Source: Nocardioides renjunii
Lineage (GTDB): Bacteria; Actinomycetota; Actinomycetes; Propionibacteriales; Nocardioidaceae
Assembly: GCF_034661175.1 (NCBI RefSeq)
Contig: NZ_CP141058.1
Coordinates: 1,426,001 to 1,490,000 of the forward strand
DNA: 64,000 bases
Reading direction: 5' to 3'
Part shown: positions 36,663 to 45,656 of the stretch, piece by piece
Layout: every line of letters starts with the position of its first letter
Numbering within the stretch: position 1 is the first letter of the stretch
Translations under genes and position numbers: made by a program
The notes under the pieces: model-generated
What the model was told of the DNA's origin: nothing
Databases searched by the model: none
What the model saw: the letters and a program-made list of their open reading frames with translations, nothing else

Positions 36663-37640
36663 ATGTCTGAAGTCCTGGTGGTGGTCGACCACGCCGACGG
36701 CGAGGTCAAGAAGCCCACCTACGAGCTGCTCACGATCGCGCGCCGCCTCGGCGAGCCGGCGGCCGTGTTCTTCGGCTCGCCCGACAAGGGCGACGCCGTG
36801 GCCGAGAAGGTCAAGCAGTACGGCGCGGCGAAGGTCTACGTCGTCGACGACGCCGCGATCAAGGGGTTCCTCGTGGCCCCCAAGGCCGAGGCGCTGCAGC
36901 AGCTGGCCGAGCAGAGCAGCGCAGCCGGGGGACTGGCGGCGATCCTGCTGCCCTCGACCTTCGAGTACAAGGAGGTCGGTGCGCGCCTCGCCATCAAGAT
37001 CGGCTCGGGCCTCATCACCGACGCCGTCGACGTCGAGGCCGGCTCCGACGGCGGCGCCGTCACCACGCAGAGCGTGTTCGCCGGCAGCTGGACCGTGCAG
37101 GCCCGGGTCACCCAGGGCACGCCGATCATCACCGTCAAGCCCAACTCCGCGGCGCCCGAGCAGGCCGAGGGTGCCGGAGCGGTCGAGGCCTTCACCGCGA
37201 CCGTGTCCGACGCCGCCAAGGGCGCCCAGGTCGTGGCCACCCAGCCGCGCCAGTCCACCGGACGCCCGGAGCTGACCGAGGCCGCCATCGTGGTCTCGGG
37301 CGGTCGCGGCACCGGCGGCAACTTCGAGCCGGTCGAGGGCTTCGCGGACAGCCTCGGTGCGGCCGTGGGCGCCTCGCGCGCCGCGGTCGACTCCGGCTGG
37401 ATGCCGCACGCGTTCCAGGTCGGCCAGACCGGCAAGACGGTCTCGCCGCAGCTCTACGTCGCCAACGGCATCTCCGGTGCGATCCAGCACCGGGCCGGCA
37501 TGCAGACCTCCAAGACCATCGTGGCGGTCAACAAGGACCCCGAGGCGCCGATCTTCGAGCTCGTGGACTTCGGCGTGGTGGGCGACCTCCACCAGGTGCT
37601 TCCCGCGGCCGCCGAGCAGATCACCGCTCGCAAGGGCTGA
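36663..37640 (+). CDS. etfA: Electron transfer flavoprotein, alpha subunit
   Basis: The 325-residue alpha subunit carries the redox FAD. Residues 1-190 form the nucleotide-binding-like N-domain; the C-terminal FAD domain has [20 protein letters not shown], the pyrophosphate contact [26 protein letters not shown]-type motif (residues about 260-285) and [20 protein letters not shown]. An AGAGAG-type ribosome site precedes the ATG. It is the second gene of the etfBA operon, which ends at a strong hairpin. Confidence 0.96.
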   Translation: MSEVLVVVDHADGEVKKPTYELLTIARRLGEPAAVFFGSPDKGDAVAEKVKQYGAAKVYVVDDAAIKGFLVAPKAEALQQLAEQSSAAGGLAAILLPSTFEYKEVGARLAIKIGSGLITDAVDVEAGSDGGAVTTQSVFAGSWTVQARVTQGTPIITVKPNSAAPEQAEGAGAVEAFTATVSDAAKGAQVVATQPRQSTGRPELTEAAIVVSGGRGTGGNFEPVEGFADSLGAAVGASRAAVDSGWMPHAFQVGQTGKTVSPQLYVANGISGAIQHRAGMQTSKTIVAVNKDPEAPIFELVDFGVVGDLHQVLPAAAEQITARKG

Positions 37641-37657
37641 GACCCGGCACCGCACTG

Positions 37658-37691
37658 CGAACGCCCCCGACCAGCAGGTCGGGGGCGTTCG
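37658..37691. terminator. Strong bidirectional terminator after etfA
   Basis: CGAACGCCCCCGACC (37658-37672) and its perfect 15-base complement (37677-37691) form a stem with loop AGCA. It lies 18 bases after the etfA stop and 11 bases before the 3' end of the convergent gene, so it can terminate both. Confidence 0.85.
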
Positions 37692-37701
37692 TGCGTCCGG
37701 G

Positions 37702-39255
37702 TCAGCCGCGGTCGCGGCGCGCCGACCAGCGGCCGTCGCGTTCGCGGATCCGCACGGTGTAACCCCGGACGCGCCAGCCGATGTCGAAGGAGTCGAGTGT
37801 CGGCCCCGAGGCCTGGAGCGAGCGACAGACGCGCGACGGGGTCGGCAGCGTCGTCCTCGACAGGCGGGACCATCCCTGCGGCGTCGAGTGCTGGAGGACG
37901 GTCGGCCAGCCCTGGTTGCGCCCGGCCGACGTGAGGAGCACCGCTCCGTCCGGACCGTCGGGGACCGCGACGTCGCACCGGCCGGTCACCCCGCCCGGGA
38001 GCGACACGACGCCTCGCTCTCGCGAGATGACGTGGGTGCGGGAGCGCGCGGGGACGACGACGTACCGCCCGTCGGCGGAGATGCCGCGCGGGGTCCGACT
38101 GCCCTGCACCGCCCGCCAGATGGTGCCGTCACCGGTGGTGAGGGCGACCCGGCGCCCCTGGCCGCACCTCAGCTCGGCCACCAGCACCTCGATCGACTCC
38201 GAGGTCGAGGTGTCGCCCCAGTGGCACCAGCGGCCGGCGTCGTACACCGTGACGGGCGGGCTCCAGGACTGCGCGACCGGGTCGTAGGTCTGCGCCAGCA
38301 GCAAGCGGCGGTCGGGGGAGCCCAGGGCGAGCAGGGGCAGTCCGGGGGCGGTGAAGTACCGCTGGTCGAGCATGTTCCAGGTCTGCTCGAGGCCCGGGGC
38401 GTCGACGGGCGCGATCGCCGCGATGGTCCACGGCGAGGCCGGGTCGGCGCGGGAGATGAGGGTGCGACGGGCGAGCGAGCTCCGGCCGTCGGACCAGACC
38501 GTGTCGCTGTCGAGGTTGTCGAGGGGGGTGTAGCCGCACCCGCTGGCGGTCTCGAGGTCCTGCCGCGCCGGCACGGCATCGCCGGTGCGGGTCAGGACCA
38601 CGAGACGGCAACCGTGCGGGAGGGAGACGGAGTAGAGGAACGAGACCTGCGCGGCGTCGGTGATGGTCGCCGTGACCGGCATCTCCTGGCCCTCGCTGTC
38701 CAAGGTGTGCTCGTCGAACCCCGCGGTCGACCGGGTGACGTAGCGGCCGTGCTGCGGCCACACGGCGTTCTGTCCGTCGGGGGAGATGCCAGGCTCGTCG
38801 TAGGCCTCGCCCTCGAGGGCGTACGACGACCAGGTGGCACCGTCGGGTGACCAGAGCGCGCGGGAGGCGGTCGGCACGTCCTCCTCGATGTAGGCGCCGT
38901 CGTCGCACCTGGCGATCGCGGCGACGGCGCCGTTGGCGGTGCGGGCGTCCACGTCGCCGCAGAAGAGGTTCCTCGTGCGCAGCACCTCCCGCCGCTCACC
39001 CCACGTGCCGGTGGTGGCGTCGCGTCGCTTCGCCCAGACCGCACGGTGGTCGTCCGCAGCCCAGATCCGCAGCAGGTCACCGTCGGCCACGGACAGCTCC
39101 ACGCCACCGGGGACCTTCCGCGGCAGGTCCGGCGTCGATCTCGCCGCAGCCGTCGACCCCTGCGGAGCCCCTGCCGTGGTCGAGTCGGTGCGCATGGGGC
39201 CCAGGACAGCCGCTGCCACCGCGAGCGCGACGACCGCCCCCGTGATGCGAGACAT
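37702..39255 (-). CDS. Secreted protein with probable beta-propeller fold, unknown function
   Basis: A 517-residue protein with an N-terminal signal peptide ([20 protein letters not shown]) and a mature region rich in repeated beta-type segments ([58 protein letters not shown]) consistent with a beta-propeller. Several cysteines ([32 protein letters not shown]) may form disulfides. No catalytic motif is seen. A TACCCT box ends six bases before the ATG, so it is probably leaderless, divergent from proA. Confidence 0.75.
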   Translation of the reverse strand: MSRITGAVVALAVAAAVLGPMRTDSTTAGAPQGSTAAARSTPDLPRKVPGGVELSVADGDLLRIWAADDHRAVWAKRRDATTGTWGERREVLRTRNLFCGDVDARTANGAVAAIARCDDGAYIEEDVPTASRALWSPDGATWSSYALEGEAYDEPGISPDGQNAVWPQHGRYVTRSTAGFDEHTLDSEGQEMPVTATITDAAQVSFLYSVSLPHGCRLVVLTRTGDAVPARQDLETASGCGYTPLDNLDSDTVWSDGRSSLARRTLISRADPASPWTIAAIAPVDAPGLEQTWNMLDQRYFTAPGLPLLALGSPDRRLLLAQTYDPVAQSWSPPVTVYDAGRWCHWGDTSTSESIEVLVAELRCGQGRRVALTTGDGTIWRAVQGSRTPRGISADGRYVVVPARSRTHVISRERGVVSLPGGVTGRCDVAVPDGPDGAVLLTSAGRNQGWPTVLQHSTPQGWSRLSRTTLPTPSRVCRSLQASGPTLDSFDIGWRVRGYTVRIRERDGRWSARRDRG

Positions 39256-39280
39256 GGATCGAGGGTAGGCCTTGGCGGCC

Positions 39281-39293
39281 TAGGCTCGGCGCC
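39281..39293 (+). promoter_or_regulatory. proA leaderless -10 element
   Basis: TAGGCT (39281-39286) ends seven bases before the proA ATG; a TACCCT box for the divergent gene lies on the other strand in the same 38-base gap. Both genes therefore seem to start transcription at their start codons. Confidence 0.5.
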
Positions 39294-40544
39294 ATGAGCA
39301 GCGAGGACGCCGTGCGCGAGGTGGCCGCTCGCGCCCGTGCCGCGAGCCGCGAGCTGGCCACGGCCACGCGCGCCACCAAGGACGCAGCCCTCCACGCCAT
39401 GGCCGAGGCGCTCCTCGCCGCGGCGCCCCAGGTGCTCGCCGCCAACGCGGAGGACGTGGGGCGGGCCGAGGAGGCGGGCACGCCCGCCAACATCGTGGAC
39501 CGCCTGCGCCTCGACGACAGCCGGCTCGCGGCGATGGCCCAGGGGCTGTGCGACGTCGCGGGGCTGCCCGACCCGGTGGGGGAGGTGCTGCGCGGCAGCA
39601 CCCTCGCCAACGGCTTGGAGCTGCGCCAGGTGCGGGTGCCCTTCGGCGTCGTCGGGGTGATCTACGAGGCGCGACCCAACGTCACGGCCGACGCGGCCGG
39701 CATCTGCGTGAAGGCGGGCAACGCCGTCCTGCTCCGCGGCTCGTCGAGCGCCCGCTCGAGCAACGCCGCCGTCGTCGCCGCCCTGCGCGGCGCGTTGCCG
39801 GGCAGCGGCCTGCCGGAGGACGTCGTACAGCTCGTGCCGGGGGAGACCCGCGACTCCGTGACGGCGCTGATGCGCGCCCGCGGGCTGGTCGACGTCCTCA
39901 TCCCGCGGGGCGGGGCGGGCCTGATCCGCAGCGTCGTCGAGGGCTCGACGGTGCCGGTCATCGAGACCGGGGTGGGCAACTGCCACGTCTACGTCGACGC
40001 GACCGCCGACCTCGAGCAGGCGCTCGCGATCGTGCTCAACTCCAAGACGCAGCGCACCAGCGTGTGCAACGCCGCCGAGTCCCTGCTCGTGCACGAGGAC
40101 GTCGCCGACGAGTTCCTGCCCCTCGTCGTCGAGGCCCTGCAGGCGGCCGGCGTCCTGGTCCACGGCGACGAGGCGTTCGCGGAGTACGACGACGTGGTGC
40201 CGGTGACCGACGAGGACCACGCCGCGGAGTTCCTGGCGCTCGAGATCTCCGCCGCGGTGGTCAAGGACGTCGAGGGGGCGATCGAGCACATCCGCCGCTG
40301 GTCCTCGGGCCACACCGAGGCGATCGTGGCGCGCGACCAGGCCACCATCCGGCGCTTCGTCGCGGCCGTGGACTCGGCGGCGGTCATGGTCAACGCGTCC
40401 ACCCGGTTCACCGACGGCGGGGAGCTCGGCTTCGGCGCCGAGATCGGCATCTCCACGCAGAAGCTGCACGCCCGTGGCCCGATGGGGCTGCCGGAGATGA
40501 CGTCGAGCAAGTACGTCGTGGTCGGCGACGGCCACGTCCGCTGA
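39294..40544 (+). CDS. proA: Gamma-glutamyl phosphate reductase (glutamate-5-semialdehyde dehydrogenase)
   Basis: A 416-residue ALDH-fold enzyme that reduces gamma-glutamyl phosphate to glutamate 5-semialdehyde with NADPH in proline synthesis. It shows the signature [38 protein letters not shown], the nucleophile Cys in [16 protein letters not shown] and [20 protein letters not shown] near the end. Gene order proA, small protein, nadD, rsfS is conserved in other actinobacteria. rocD downstream makes the same semialdehyde from ornithine. Confidence 0.96.
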   Translation: MSSEDAVREVAARARAASRELATATRATKDAALHAMAEALLAAAPQVLAANAEDVGRAEEAGTPANIVDRLRLDDSRLAAMAQGLCDVAGLPDPVGEVLRGSTLANGLELRQVRVPFGVVGVIYEARPNVTADAAGICVKAGNAVLLRGSSSARSSNAAVVAALRGALPGSGLPEDVVQLVPGETRDSVTALMRARGLVDVLIPRGGAGLIRSVVEGSTVPVIETGVGNCHVYVDATADLEQALAIVLNSKTQRTSVCNAAESLLVHEDVADEFLPLVVEALQAAGVLVHGDEAFAEYDDVVPVTDEDHAAEFLALEISAAVVKDVEGAIEHIRRWSSGHTEAIVARDQATIRRFVAAVDSAAVMVNASTRFTDGGELGFGAEIGISTQKLHARGPMGLPEMTSSKYVVVGDGHVR

Positions 40545-40550
40545 TGCCGG

Positions 40551-40563
40551 TAGGGTGGCGCCC
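40551..40563 (+). promoter_or_regulatory. Leaderless -10 element for the 50-residue protein gene
   Basis: TAGGGT (40551-40556) ends seven bases before the ATG at 40564, the spacing seen at other probable leaderless starts in this window. Confidence 0.5.
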
Positions 40564-40716
40564 ATGCTGAGCACCGCCATCACGCTGGCCGCCGAGACCG
40601 CCGAGCACGACGCGCCTGCCGTCAGTCCCTACGTCATCGGCGCCGTGGCGCTCGGCCTGCTCCTCGTCCTCCTGCTGGCCGTGGTCTCCTTCGGTGGCGG
40701 GCGCGAGCACAGCTGA
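40564..40716 (+). CDS. 50-residue single-pass membrane protein
   Basis: [20 protein letters not shown] is followed by one strong transmembrane helix ([20 protein letters not shown]) and a short polar tail (FGGGREHS). The gene fits exactly between proA and nadD, has its own TAGGGT box seven bases upstream, and actinobacterial codon bias (third-position GC). I believe it is real, with a role unknown; it may be missed by automated annotation because of its length. Confidence 0.7.
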   Translation: MLSTAITLAAETAEHDAPAVSPYVIGAVALGLLLVLLLAVVSFGGGREHS

Positions 40717-40730
40717 GCCGGGTCGACGGC

Positions 40731-41387
40731 GTGAGTGAGCCTTCCGCGGGCCGCCGGGTCGGGGTGATGGGTGGCACGTTCGACCCCATCCACCACGGCC
40801 ACCTCGTCGCCGCCTCCGAGGTGCAGGCCTGGTTCGACCTCGATGCCGTCGTGTTCGTGCCGACCGGGGACCCGTGGCAGAAGAGCGACCGCGTGGTCAC
40901 CGGTGCCGAGCACCGCTACCTGATGACGGTGGTCGCCACCGCGGCCAACCCGCGCTTCACCGTCTCCCGCGTCGACATCGACCGCGACGGACCGACCTAC
41001 ACGATCGACACCCTGCGCGACCTCAAGGGCCAGATGCCCGACGCGGAGCTGTTCTTCATCACCGGTGCCGACGCCCTGGCCGACATCTTCACCTGGCGCG
41101 ACGCCGAGGAGCTGTTCGCCCTCGCCAACTTCGTGGGCTGCACGCGTCCCGGCTACGCCATGGACCCCGCGACGCTGGCCAAGATCCCGTCCGACCGGGT
41201 CACCATGGTGGAGATCCCGGCTCTCGCGATCTCCTCGACCGACTGCCGCGAGCGCAAGCGTCGCGGCGAACCCGTGTGGTACCTCGTGCCCGACGGTGTG
41301 GTGCAGTACATCGCCAAGCACGACCTCTACGCCTCCACGTCCGGCTCGTCCGGCTCGTCCCGCTCAACCAGCAAGGAAACCGCATGA
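40731..41387 (+). CDS. nadD: Nicotinate-nucleotide adenylyltransferase
   Basis: A 218-residue nucleotidyltransferase forming deamido-NAD from nicotinate mononucleotide and ATP. It has the ATP-binding [20 protein letters not shown] (HxGH), [23 protein letters not shown] and the terminal [20 protein letters not shown] motif (ISSTxxR). The Ser-rich tail ([11 protein letters not shown]) is unusual. The GTG start follows the small membrane gene by 14 bases. Its stop overlaps rsfS as ATGA. Confidence 0.95.
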   Translation: MSEPSAGRRVGVMGGTFDPIHHGHLVAASEVQAWFDLDAVVFVPTGDPWQKSDRVVTGAEHRYLMTVVATAANPRFTVSRVDIDRDGPTYTIDTLRDLKGQMPDAELFFITGADALADIFTWRDAEELFALANFVGCTRPGYAMDPATLAKIPSDRVTMVEIPALAISSTDCRERKRRGEPVWYLVPDGVVQYIAKHDLYASTSGSSGSSRSTSKETA

Positions 41388-41743
41388 CTGCCACCGACCA
41401 CGCCCTCGAGCTCGTCGCCGTCGCCGCCCAGGCCGCCTACGACAAGAAGGCCGACCAGGTGCTGGCCTTCGACGTGAGCGACCAGCTCGCGATCACCGAC
41501 GCCTTCGTGCTGGCGAGCGCCAACAACGAGCGCGCGGTCGGCGCCATCGTCGACGAGGTCGAGGACAAGCTCCGCGAGCACGGCGCCAAGCCGATCCGCC
41601 GCGAGGGCCACAAGGAGGGCCGCTGGGTGCTGCTCGACTACGGCGAGATCGTCGTGCACGTCCAGCACGAGGAGGAGCGCTCCTTCTACGCGCTCGAGCG
41701 ACTCTGGAGCGACTGCCCGCTCATCCCGCTGACCCTGACGTGA
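41384..41743 (+). CDS. rsfS: Ribosomal silencing factor RsfS
   Basis: A 119-residue protein of the Iojap/RsfS family, which binds ribosomal protein uL14 and blocks subunit joining when nutrients are low. The core [40 protein letters not shown] and [14 protein letters not shown] is clear. The ATG overlaps the nadD stop (ATGA) and its own stop overlaps the phosphatase start (GTGA), so the three genes are probably translationally coupled. Confidence 0.95.
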   Translation: MTATDHALELVAVAAQAAYDKKADQVLAFDVSDQLAITDAFVLASANNERAVGAIVDEVEDKLREHGAKPIRREGHKEGRWVLLDYGEIVVHVQHEEERSFYALERLWSDCPLIPLTLT

Positions 41744-42369
41744 GGCGGCTCGTCCTCCTGCGCCACGGCCGCACCGCCTGGAACGACGCCGGGCGCGCGC
41801 AGGGGCACGCCGACGTGCCGCTCGACGAGCTGGGGGAGGCGCAGGCCAAGGCCGTCGCGCCGGTCCTCGCCGCGTGCCGGCCGGTCGCGGTGTGGTCCTC
41901 CGACCTCGCCCGCGCGGCCGGCACCGCCGCCGCGGTGGCCGCCGAGGCGGGACTCGCTCCCGTCCTCGACCCGCGGCTGAGGGAGTTCGACGTCGGGCCC
42001 CACCGGATGGGCCTGACCAACGAGCAGTACGCCGCCCGGCACCCCGAGGAGCACGCCGCCCTCCTCGCCGGCGAGATCGAGCGCATCCCGGGGCGCGAGA
42101 CCGTCGACGACGTGCTCGGCCGCTTCCTGCCCGCGCTGACGACGTACGCCGACGGGCTGGGGGAGGGCGAGACCGGTCTCCTGGTCTCCCATGGTGCCGC
42201 CCTGCGCGCCGTCGTGCCGGCCTTCCTCGGCTGGGGCACGGAGCCGGCGGAGACGCTGGGCGTCCTCGACAACTGCGGGTGGGTCGAGCTCGAGCACGCG
42301 GCCTCGACGTGGACCGGCGGCATCGAGAGGTGGCGCCTCATCGCCTGGAACCGTGTCGTGACGCCGTGA
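41740..42369 (+). CDS. Histidine phosphatase, GpgP-like
   Basis: A 209-residue histidine-phosphatase-superfamily protein: [20 protein letters not shown] gives the RHG catalytic motif, followed by SDLARAAGTAAAVA, a central Glu (LREFDVGPHRMG) and LLVSHGAALRAVVPAFLGW with the second His. In M. tuberculosis the gene after nadD and rsfS encodes the glucosyl-3-phosphoglycerate phosphatase GpgP, so this is its positional counterpart; the GlgE cluster is consistent with glucan-lipid metabolism, but the substrate is inference. Confidence 0.85.
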   Translation: MRRLVLLRHGRTAWNDAGRAQGHADVPLDELGEAQAKAVAPVLAACRPVAVWSSDLARAAGTAAAVAAEAGLAPVLDPRLREFDVGPHRMGLTNEQYAARHPEEHAALLAGEIERIPGRETVDDVLGRFLPALTTYADGLGEGETGLLVSHGAALRAVVPAFLGWGTEPAETLGVLDNCGWVELEHAASTWTGGIERWRLIAWNRVVTP

Positions 42370-42392
42370 GCGACCGGGCGCGGGACCCCGAT

Positions 42393-42421
42393 TTCACCTC
42401 GCCGTCGCCGTCGGCTAATGT
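42393..42421 (+). promoter_or_regulatory. tRNA-Ala promoter
   Basis: TTCACC (42393-42398) and TAATGT (42416-42421) are separated by 17 bases and lie 40 bases before the mature tRNA, giving a plausible sigma-70-type promoter. Confidence 0.6.
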
Positions 42422-42460
42422 TCTCCGCGTTGTCCTCCAGCACCACCGGAAGACGATGTT

Positions 42461-42533
42461 GGGGCTGTGGCGCAGCTGGTAGCGCATCTGCATGGCATGC
42501 AGAGGGTCAGGGGTTCGAGTCCCCTCAGCTCCA
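42461..42533 (+). tRNA. tRNA-Ala (anticodon GGC)
   Basis: A 73-base tRNA folds fully: acceptor GGGGCTG with CAGCTCC, D-arm GCGC/GCGC around AGCTGGTA, anticodon stem TCTGC/GCAGA with loop ATGGCAT (anticodon GGC, reading GCC), and T-arm AGGGG/CCCCT around TTCGAGT. The G3-U70 wobble pair, the identity element of tRNA-Ala, is present. The discriminator is A and the 3' CCA is not encoded. Confidence 0.97.
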
Positions 42534-42539
42534 CCGACA

Positions 42540-42563
42540 CGAAGGCGCCTCCGGGCGCCTTCG
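42540..42563 (+). terminator. Terminator hairpin after tRNA-Ala
   Basis: CGAAGGCGCC (42540-42549) and its perfect ten-base complement (42554-42563) with loop TCCG lie six bases after the tRNA. The tail is CTGCATTTC rather than a clean T-run. Confidence 0.75.
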
Positions 42564-42614
42564 CTGCATTTCGGCGTCTTCCGCAGCAGTCCTCGGCCGG
42601 TGCATGATCGGCGG

Positions 42615-43253
42615 ATGGCCGACCTGATGCCGCTCGCGGAGCAGGAGCGGAGTGACCTCCTCGGGCTCGCCGAGTCCCTGACGCCGGAGCAGTGGGCCGC
42701 CCCGTCGCTGTGCGAGGACTGGTCGGTGCGTGACGTCGTGACCCACGTGGTCAGCTATGACGAGCTGTCGGTGCCGCAGACGGTGACGACGTTCGTGCGC
42801 GGCGGCCTGCGACCCGCGACGGTCAACGAGGTCGCGCTGCGCCGGTACGCCGGGCTCGAGCCCGCCGACGTGGTCCGGCTTGTTGCGGCCTGCCGGCGTC
42901 CACGGGGGCTCCCGTCCGCCATGGGCGGAGGCATCGCGCTGACCGACGGCACGATCCACCACCAGGACGTCCGGCGGGCGCTGGGCATGCCGCGGGTCAT
43001 CCCTCGGGAGCGCCTCGTGCCGGTCCTCGACTTCTCCCTGCGCGCCCCGACCCTGCCGTCGAGGAGCAACGTGACGGGGCTCCGCCTGGTCGCCGAGGAC
43101 ATCGGCTGGACCGCCGGCCACGGACCGGAGGTGGCGGGCCCCGGCGAGGCCCTGCTGATGGCCGCTGCGGGCCGGGCCGTCGCGCTCGACGAGCTGCGTG
43201 GGGAGGGGCTCGCGATCCTGCGTCGGCGTGTTGGCGGAACGGCCGCCGGGTGA
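42615..43253 (+). CDS. Maleylpyruvate isomerase/DinB-fold mycothiol-dependent family protein
   Basis: A 212-residue protein with the helical-bundle N-domain of the MDMPI/DinB_2 family: MPLAEQERSDLLGLAESLTP, EDWSVRDVVTHVVSYDELSV (the metal His in HVV), and DGTIHHQDVRRALGMP with two more His. Family enzymes use mycothiol, or bind metal, in thiol-dependent isomerase or transferase reactions; the exact reaction is unknown. A CATGAT box ends six bases before the ATG. It stands between tRNA-Ala and rocD. Confidence 0.83.
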   Translation: MADLMPLAEQERSDLLGLAESLTPEQWAAPSLCEDWSVRDVVTHVVSYDELSVPQTVTTFVRGGLRPATVNEVALRRYAGLEPADVVRLVAACRRPRGLPSAMGGGIALTDGTIHHQDVRRALGMPRVIPRERLVPVLDFSLRAPTLPSRSNVTGLRLVAEDIGWTAGHGPEVAGPGEALLMAAAGRAVALDELRGEGLAILRRRVGGTAAG

Positions 43254-43265
43254 CACCATGCGGAC

Positions 43266-44501
43266 ATGACCGCGACTGACCTCTCCACCCGCACCAGCAG
43301 CGCCACGGCAGCGCACATCGAGACCACCGAGCGCTACGCCGCGCACAACTACCACCCCCTGCCGGTGGTGCTGGCGCAGGGCGAGGGCGCCTGGGTCATC
43401 GACGTCGACGGCAACCGCTACCTCGACTGCCTCGCGGGCTACTCCGCGCTCAACTTCGGCCACAGCAACGAGCGCCTGGTGGCGGTCGCGCGCGAGCAGC
43501 TGGGCAAGCTCACGCTGACCAGCCGCGCGTTCTTCAACGACCAGCTCAGCGGCTTCGCCGAGGCGCTCGCGCGACTGACCGGCAAGGACATGATCCTGCC
43601 GATGAACTCCGGCGCCGAGGCCGTCGAGACCGCGATCAAGGTGAGCCGCAAGTGGGGCTACGAGGTCAAGGGCGTCCCGGCGGGCCAGGCCTCGATCATC
43701 ACGATGCAGGGCAACTTCCACGGCCGCACGACGACGATCGTCAGCTTCTCCGACGACGAGGTCGCCACGGCCGGCTACGCCCCCTTCACCACGGGCTTCC
43801 GCAGCGTCACCTACGGCGACGTCGACGCGGTCGCCGCGGCCATCGACGACACCACGGTGGCCGTCCTCTTCGAGCCGATCCAGGGCGAGGGCGGCGTCGT
43901 CATGCCGCCCGAGGGCTTCCTGCGCGACCTCCGCGCGCTGTGCACCGAGCGCAACGTGCTGATGATCGCCGACGAGATCCAGTCCGGCCTCGCGCGCTCG
44001 GGCAAGACCTTCGCGTGCGACCACGAGGACGTCGTCCCCGACGTCTACATCATGGGCAAGGCGCTCGGCGGCGGCATCTACCCCGTCTCCGCCATCGCGG
44101 CCGACCACGCCATCATGGACGTCATCACCCCGGGGTCGCACGGGTCCACCTTCGGTGGCAACCCGCTCGCCGCGGCGATCGGCACCGAGGTCGTGGCGAT
44201 GCTGGAGGAGGGCACCTTCCAGGCCCGCGCGGCCGAGATCGGCGCGCAGATCGAGGCCGGGTTCCGCCCGCTCGTCGGCAAGGGCCTCATGGCGGTGCGC
44301 GTCCGCGGCGCGTGGGCCGGCATCGACATCGACCCGGCGCTGATGACCGGTCGCCAGATGTCCGAGGCGCTCATGGCGCGCGGCATCCTCGCCAAGGACA
44401 CCCACGGCTCGACGGTCCGCTTCGCCCCGCCGCTGGTGGCCAGCGACGAGGACATCGCCGGCCTGGTCGACGCGGTCGCCGAGATCCTCACCGCCGGCTG
44501 A
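43266..44501 (+). CDS. rocD: Ornithine-oxo-acid transaminase
   Basis: A 411-residue class III PLP aminotransferase that converts ornithine and 2-oxoglutarate to glutamate 5-semialdehyde. It begins ERYAAHNYHPLPVVLAQGEG and has LDCLAGYSALNFGHSNERLV, PMNSGAEAVETAIKVSRKWG, NFHGRTTTIVSFSDD, the cofactor Asp in LMIADEIQSGLARSG, PLP Lys in YIMGKALGGGIYPVSA and GSHGSTFGGNPLAAAIGTEV. Start 13 bases after the previous gene. It would feed arginine carbon into glutamate or proline, with proA nearby. Confidence 0.94.
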   Translation: MTATDLSTRTSSATAAHIETTERYAAHNYHPLPVVLAQGEGAWVIDVDGNRYLDCLAGYSALNFGHSNERLVAVAREQLGKLTLTSRAFFNDQLSGFAEALARLTGKDMILPMNSGAEAVETAIKVSRKWGYEVKGVPAGQASIITMQGNFHGRTTTIVSFSDDEVATAGYAPFTTGFRSVTYGDVDAVAAAIDDTTVAVLFEPIQGEGGVVMPPEGFLRDLRALCTERNVLMIADEIQSGLARSGKTFACDHEDVVPDVYIMGKALGGGIYPVSAIAADHAIMDVITPGSHGSTFGGNPLAAAIGTEVVAMLEEGTFQARAAEIGAQIEAGFRPLVGKGLMAVRVRGAWAGIDIDPALMTGRQMSEALMARGILAKDTHGSTVRFAPPLVASDEDIAGLVDAVAEILTAG

Positions 44502-44526
44502 GCGCCACGTCCGGGCTGCCGTCGCC

Positions 44527-44880
44527 TCAGCGGTCCTCCTGCGTCACCTCGATGTCGAAGTCCCCGCCGTCCTCGAGCATCGTCAACGTCAGCTCGTCGG
44601 TCCCGCCGTCGTCGTAGCGCACGACGCAGTGGCCGGTGGAGCCCTTGGCCCTGCCCATCTCCTCGCAGTCCGCGGTCGTCATCCGGACCGATGTCCCGAG
44701 GGCCACCTGGTGCTTGTTGAAGGCGTTGCGGACCGCTAGGTCGGGGTCCCACTGGGCGCGCACGGGTCGCTCGCCGGGCAGGTCGAGCTGCCAGTAGGGG
44801 TAGGTCAGCTTGAGCAGCCCGACCACGGCCACGCCCGCCACGGCCAGCAGGCCCGCGCGGGATCGTTCGACCTGCGCCAT
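44527..44880 (-). CDS. Membrane-anchored small protein, DUF4333-like
   Basis: A 117-residue protein: an N-terminal transmembrane anchor (RAGLLAVAGVAVVGLLKLTY), then an extracytoplasmic region with NKHQVALGTSVRMTTADCEE and TGHCVVRYDDGGTDELTLTM, i.e. two cysteines spaced about 15 residues apart. This resembles the DUF4333 pattern by eye, weakly. It lies five bases after the SDR stop on the same strand and could be its operon partner. Function unknown. Confidence 0.6.
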   Translation of the reverse strand: MAQVERSRAGLLAVAGVAVVGLLKLTYPYWQLDLPGERPVRAQWDPDLAVRNAFNKHQVALGTSVRMTTADCEEMGRAKGSTGHCVVRYDDGGTDELTLTMLEDGGDFDIEVTQEDR

Positions 44881-44885
44881 CTCGG

Positions 44886-45647
44886 TCAGGCGATCGTCAG
44901 GCCGCCGTCGACCGGGATCATCTGGCCGGTGACGTAGCCGGCAGCGTCGGAGGCCAGCCAGACCGCGGTCGCGGCGAGCTCGCGCGGGTCGCCCTTGCGG
45001 CCGGCCGGGACGCGCTGGAGCGCGAGGTCGATGTAGCCCTCGGGGTAGGTCTCGGTCATCTCCGAGGCGAAGAACCCGGGCGCCAGGGCGTTGACCCGGA
45101 TGCCCTTGCGGCCCGTCCACTGCTGGGCGAGGTCGCGGGTGAGGCCCCCGAGGCCCGCCTTGGACGCGGAGTACGCCGCCTGGGGCAGGCCGCCGGTCGT
45201 GATGCCGAGGATCGAGGAGATGTTGACGATGCTCGAGCCGGGCTGCATCACGCGGCCGCACGCCTGCGCCATCCAGTAGCACCCGTTGAGGTTGACGTCG
45301 ATGACCGAGCGGAACTGCTCGGGCGTCTCCCGGGTGGCGGGGACCGCCGTGCCGACGCCGGCGTTGTTGACCAGGACGTCGACCCGGCCGAACTTCGCCA
45401 TCGCCTCGTCGACGAGGCGCTGGCACTGCTCCGGGTCGGCGACGTCGGTCACGACCGTGTGGACCCGGCGCCCGGTCGAGCGCACCGAGCCGGCGACGCG
45501 CTCGAGCTTGTCGGCCCGCCGCGCCCCGAGGACCACGTCGGCCCCGGCCTCGGCGAAGCAGTGGGCGAAAGCGACCCCCAGGCCGCTCGAGGCGCCGGTG
45601 ACGATGACGACCTTGTCGTCGAGGCGAAAGTGATCGAGGACTCCCAT
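44886..45647 (-). CDS. SDR-family oxidoreductase (FabG-like)
   Basis: A 253-residue classical SDR: VIVTGASSGLGVAFAHCFAE cofactor motif, VLVNNAGVG, catalytic Ser in SSIVNISSILG, YxxxK in QAAYSASKAGLGGLTRDLAQ, and a C-terminal VTGQMIPVDGGLTIA. It catalyses NAD(P)-dependent carbonyl/hydroxyl conversion; the substrate is unknown. A TAGATT box ends six bases before the ATG, suggesting its own leaderless promoter although it follows the MFS gene by only nine bases. Confidence 0.92.
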   Translation of the reverse strand: MGVLDHFRLDDKVVIVTGASSGLGVAFAHCFAEAGADVVLGARRADKLERVAGSVRSTGRRVHTVVTDVADPEQCQRLVDEAMAKFGRVDVLVNNAGVGTAVPATRETPEQFRSVIDVNLNGCYWMAQACGRVMQPGSSIVNISSILGITTGGLPQAAYSASKAGLGGLTRDLAQQWTGRKGIRVNALAPGFFASEMTETYPEGYIDLALQRVPAGRKGDPRELAATAVWLASDAAGYVTGQMIPVDGGLTIA

Positions 45648-45656
45648 GGCGAGAAT

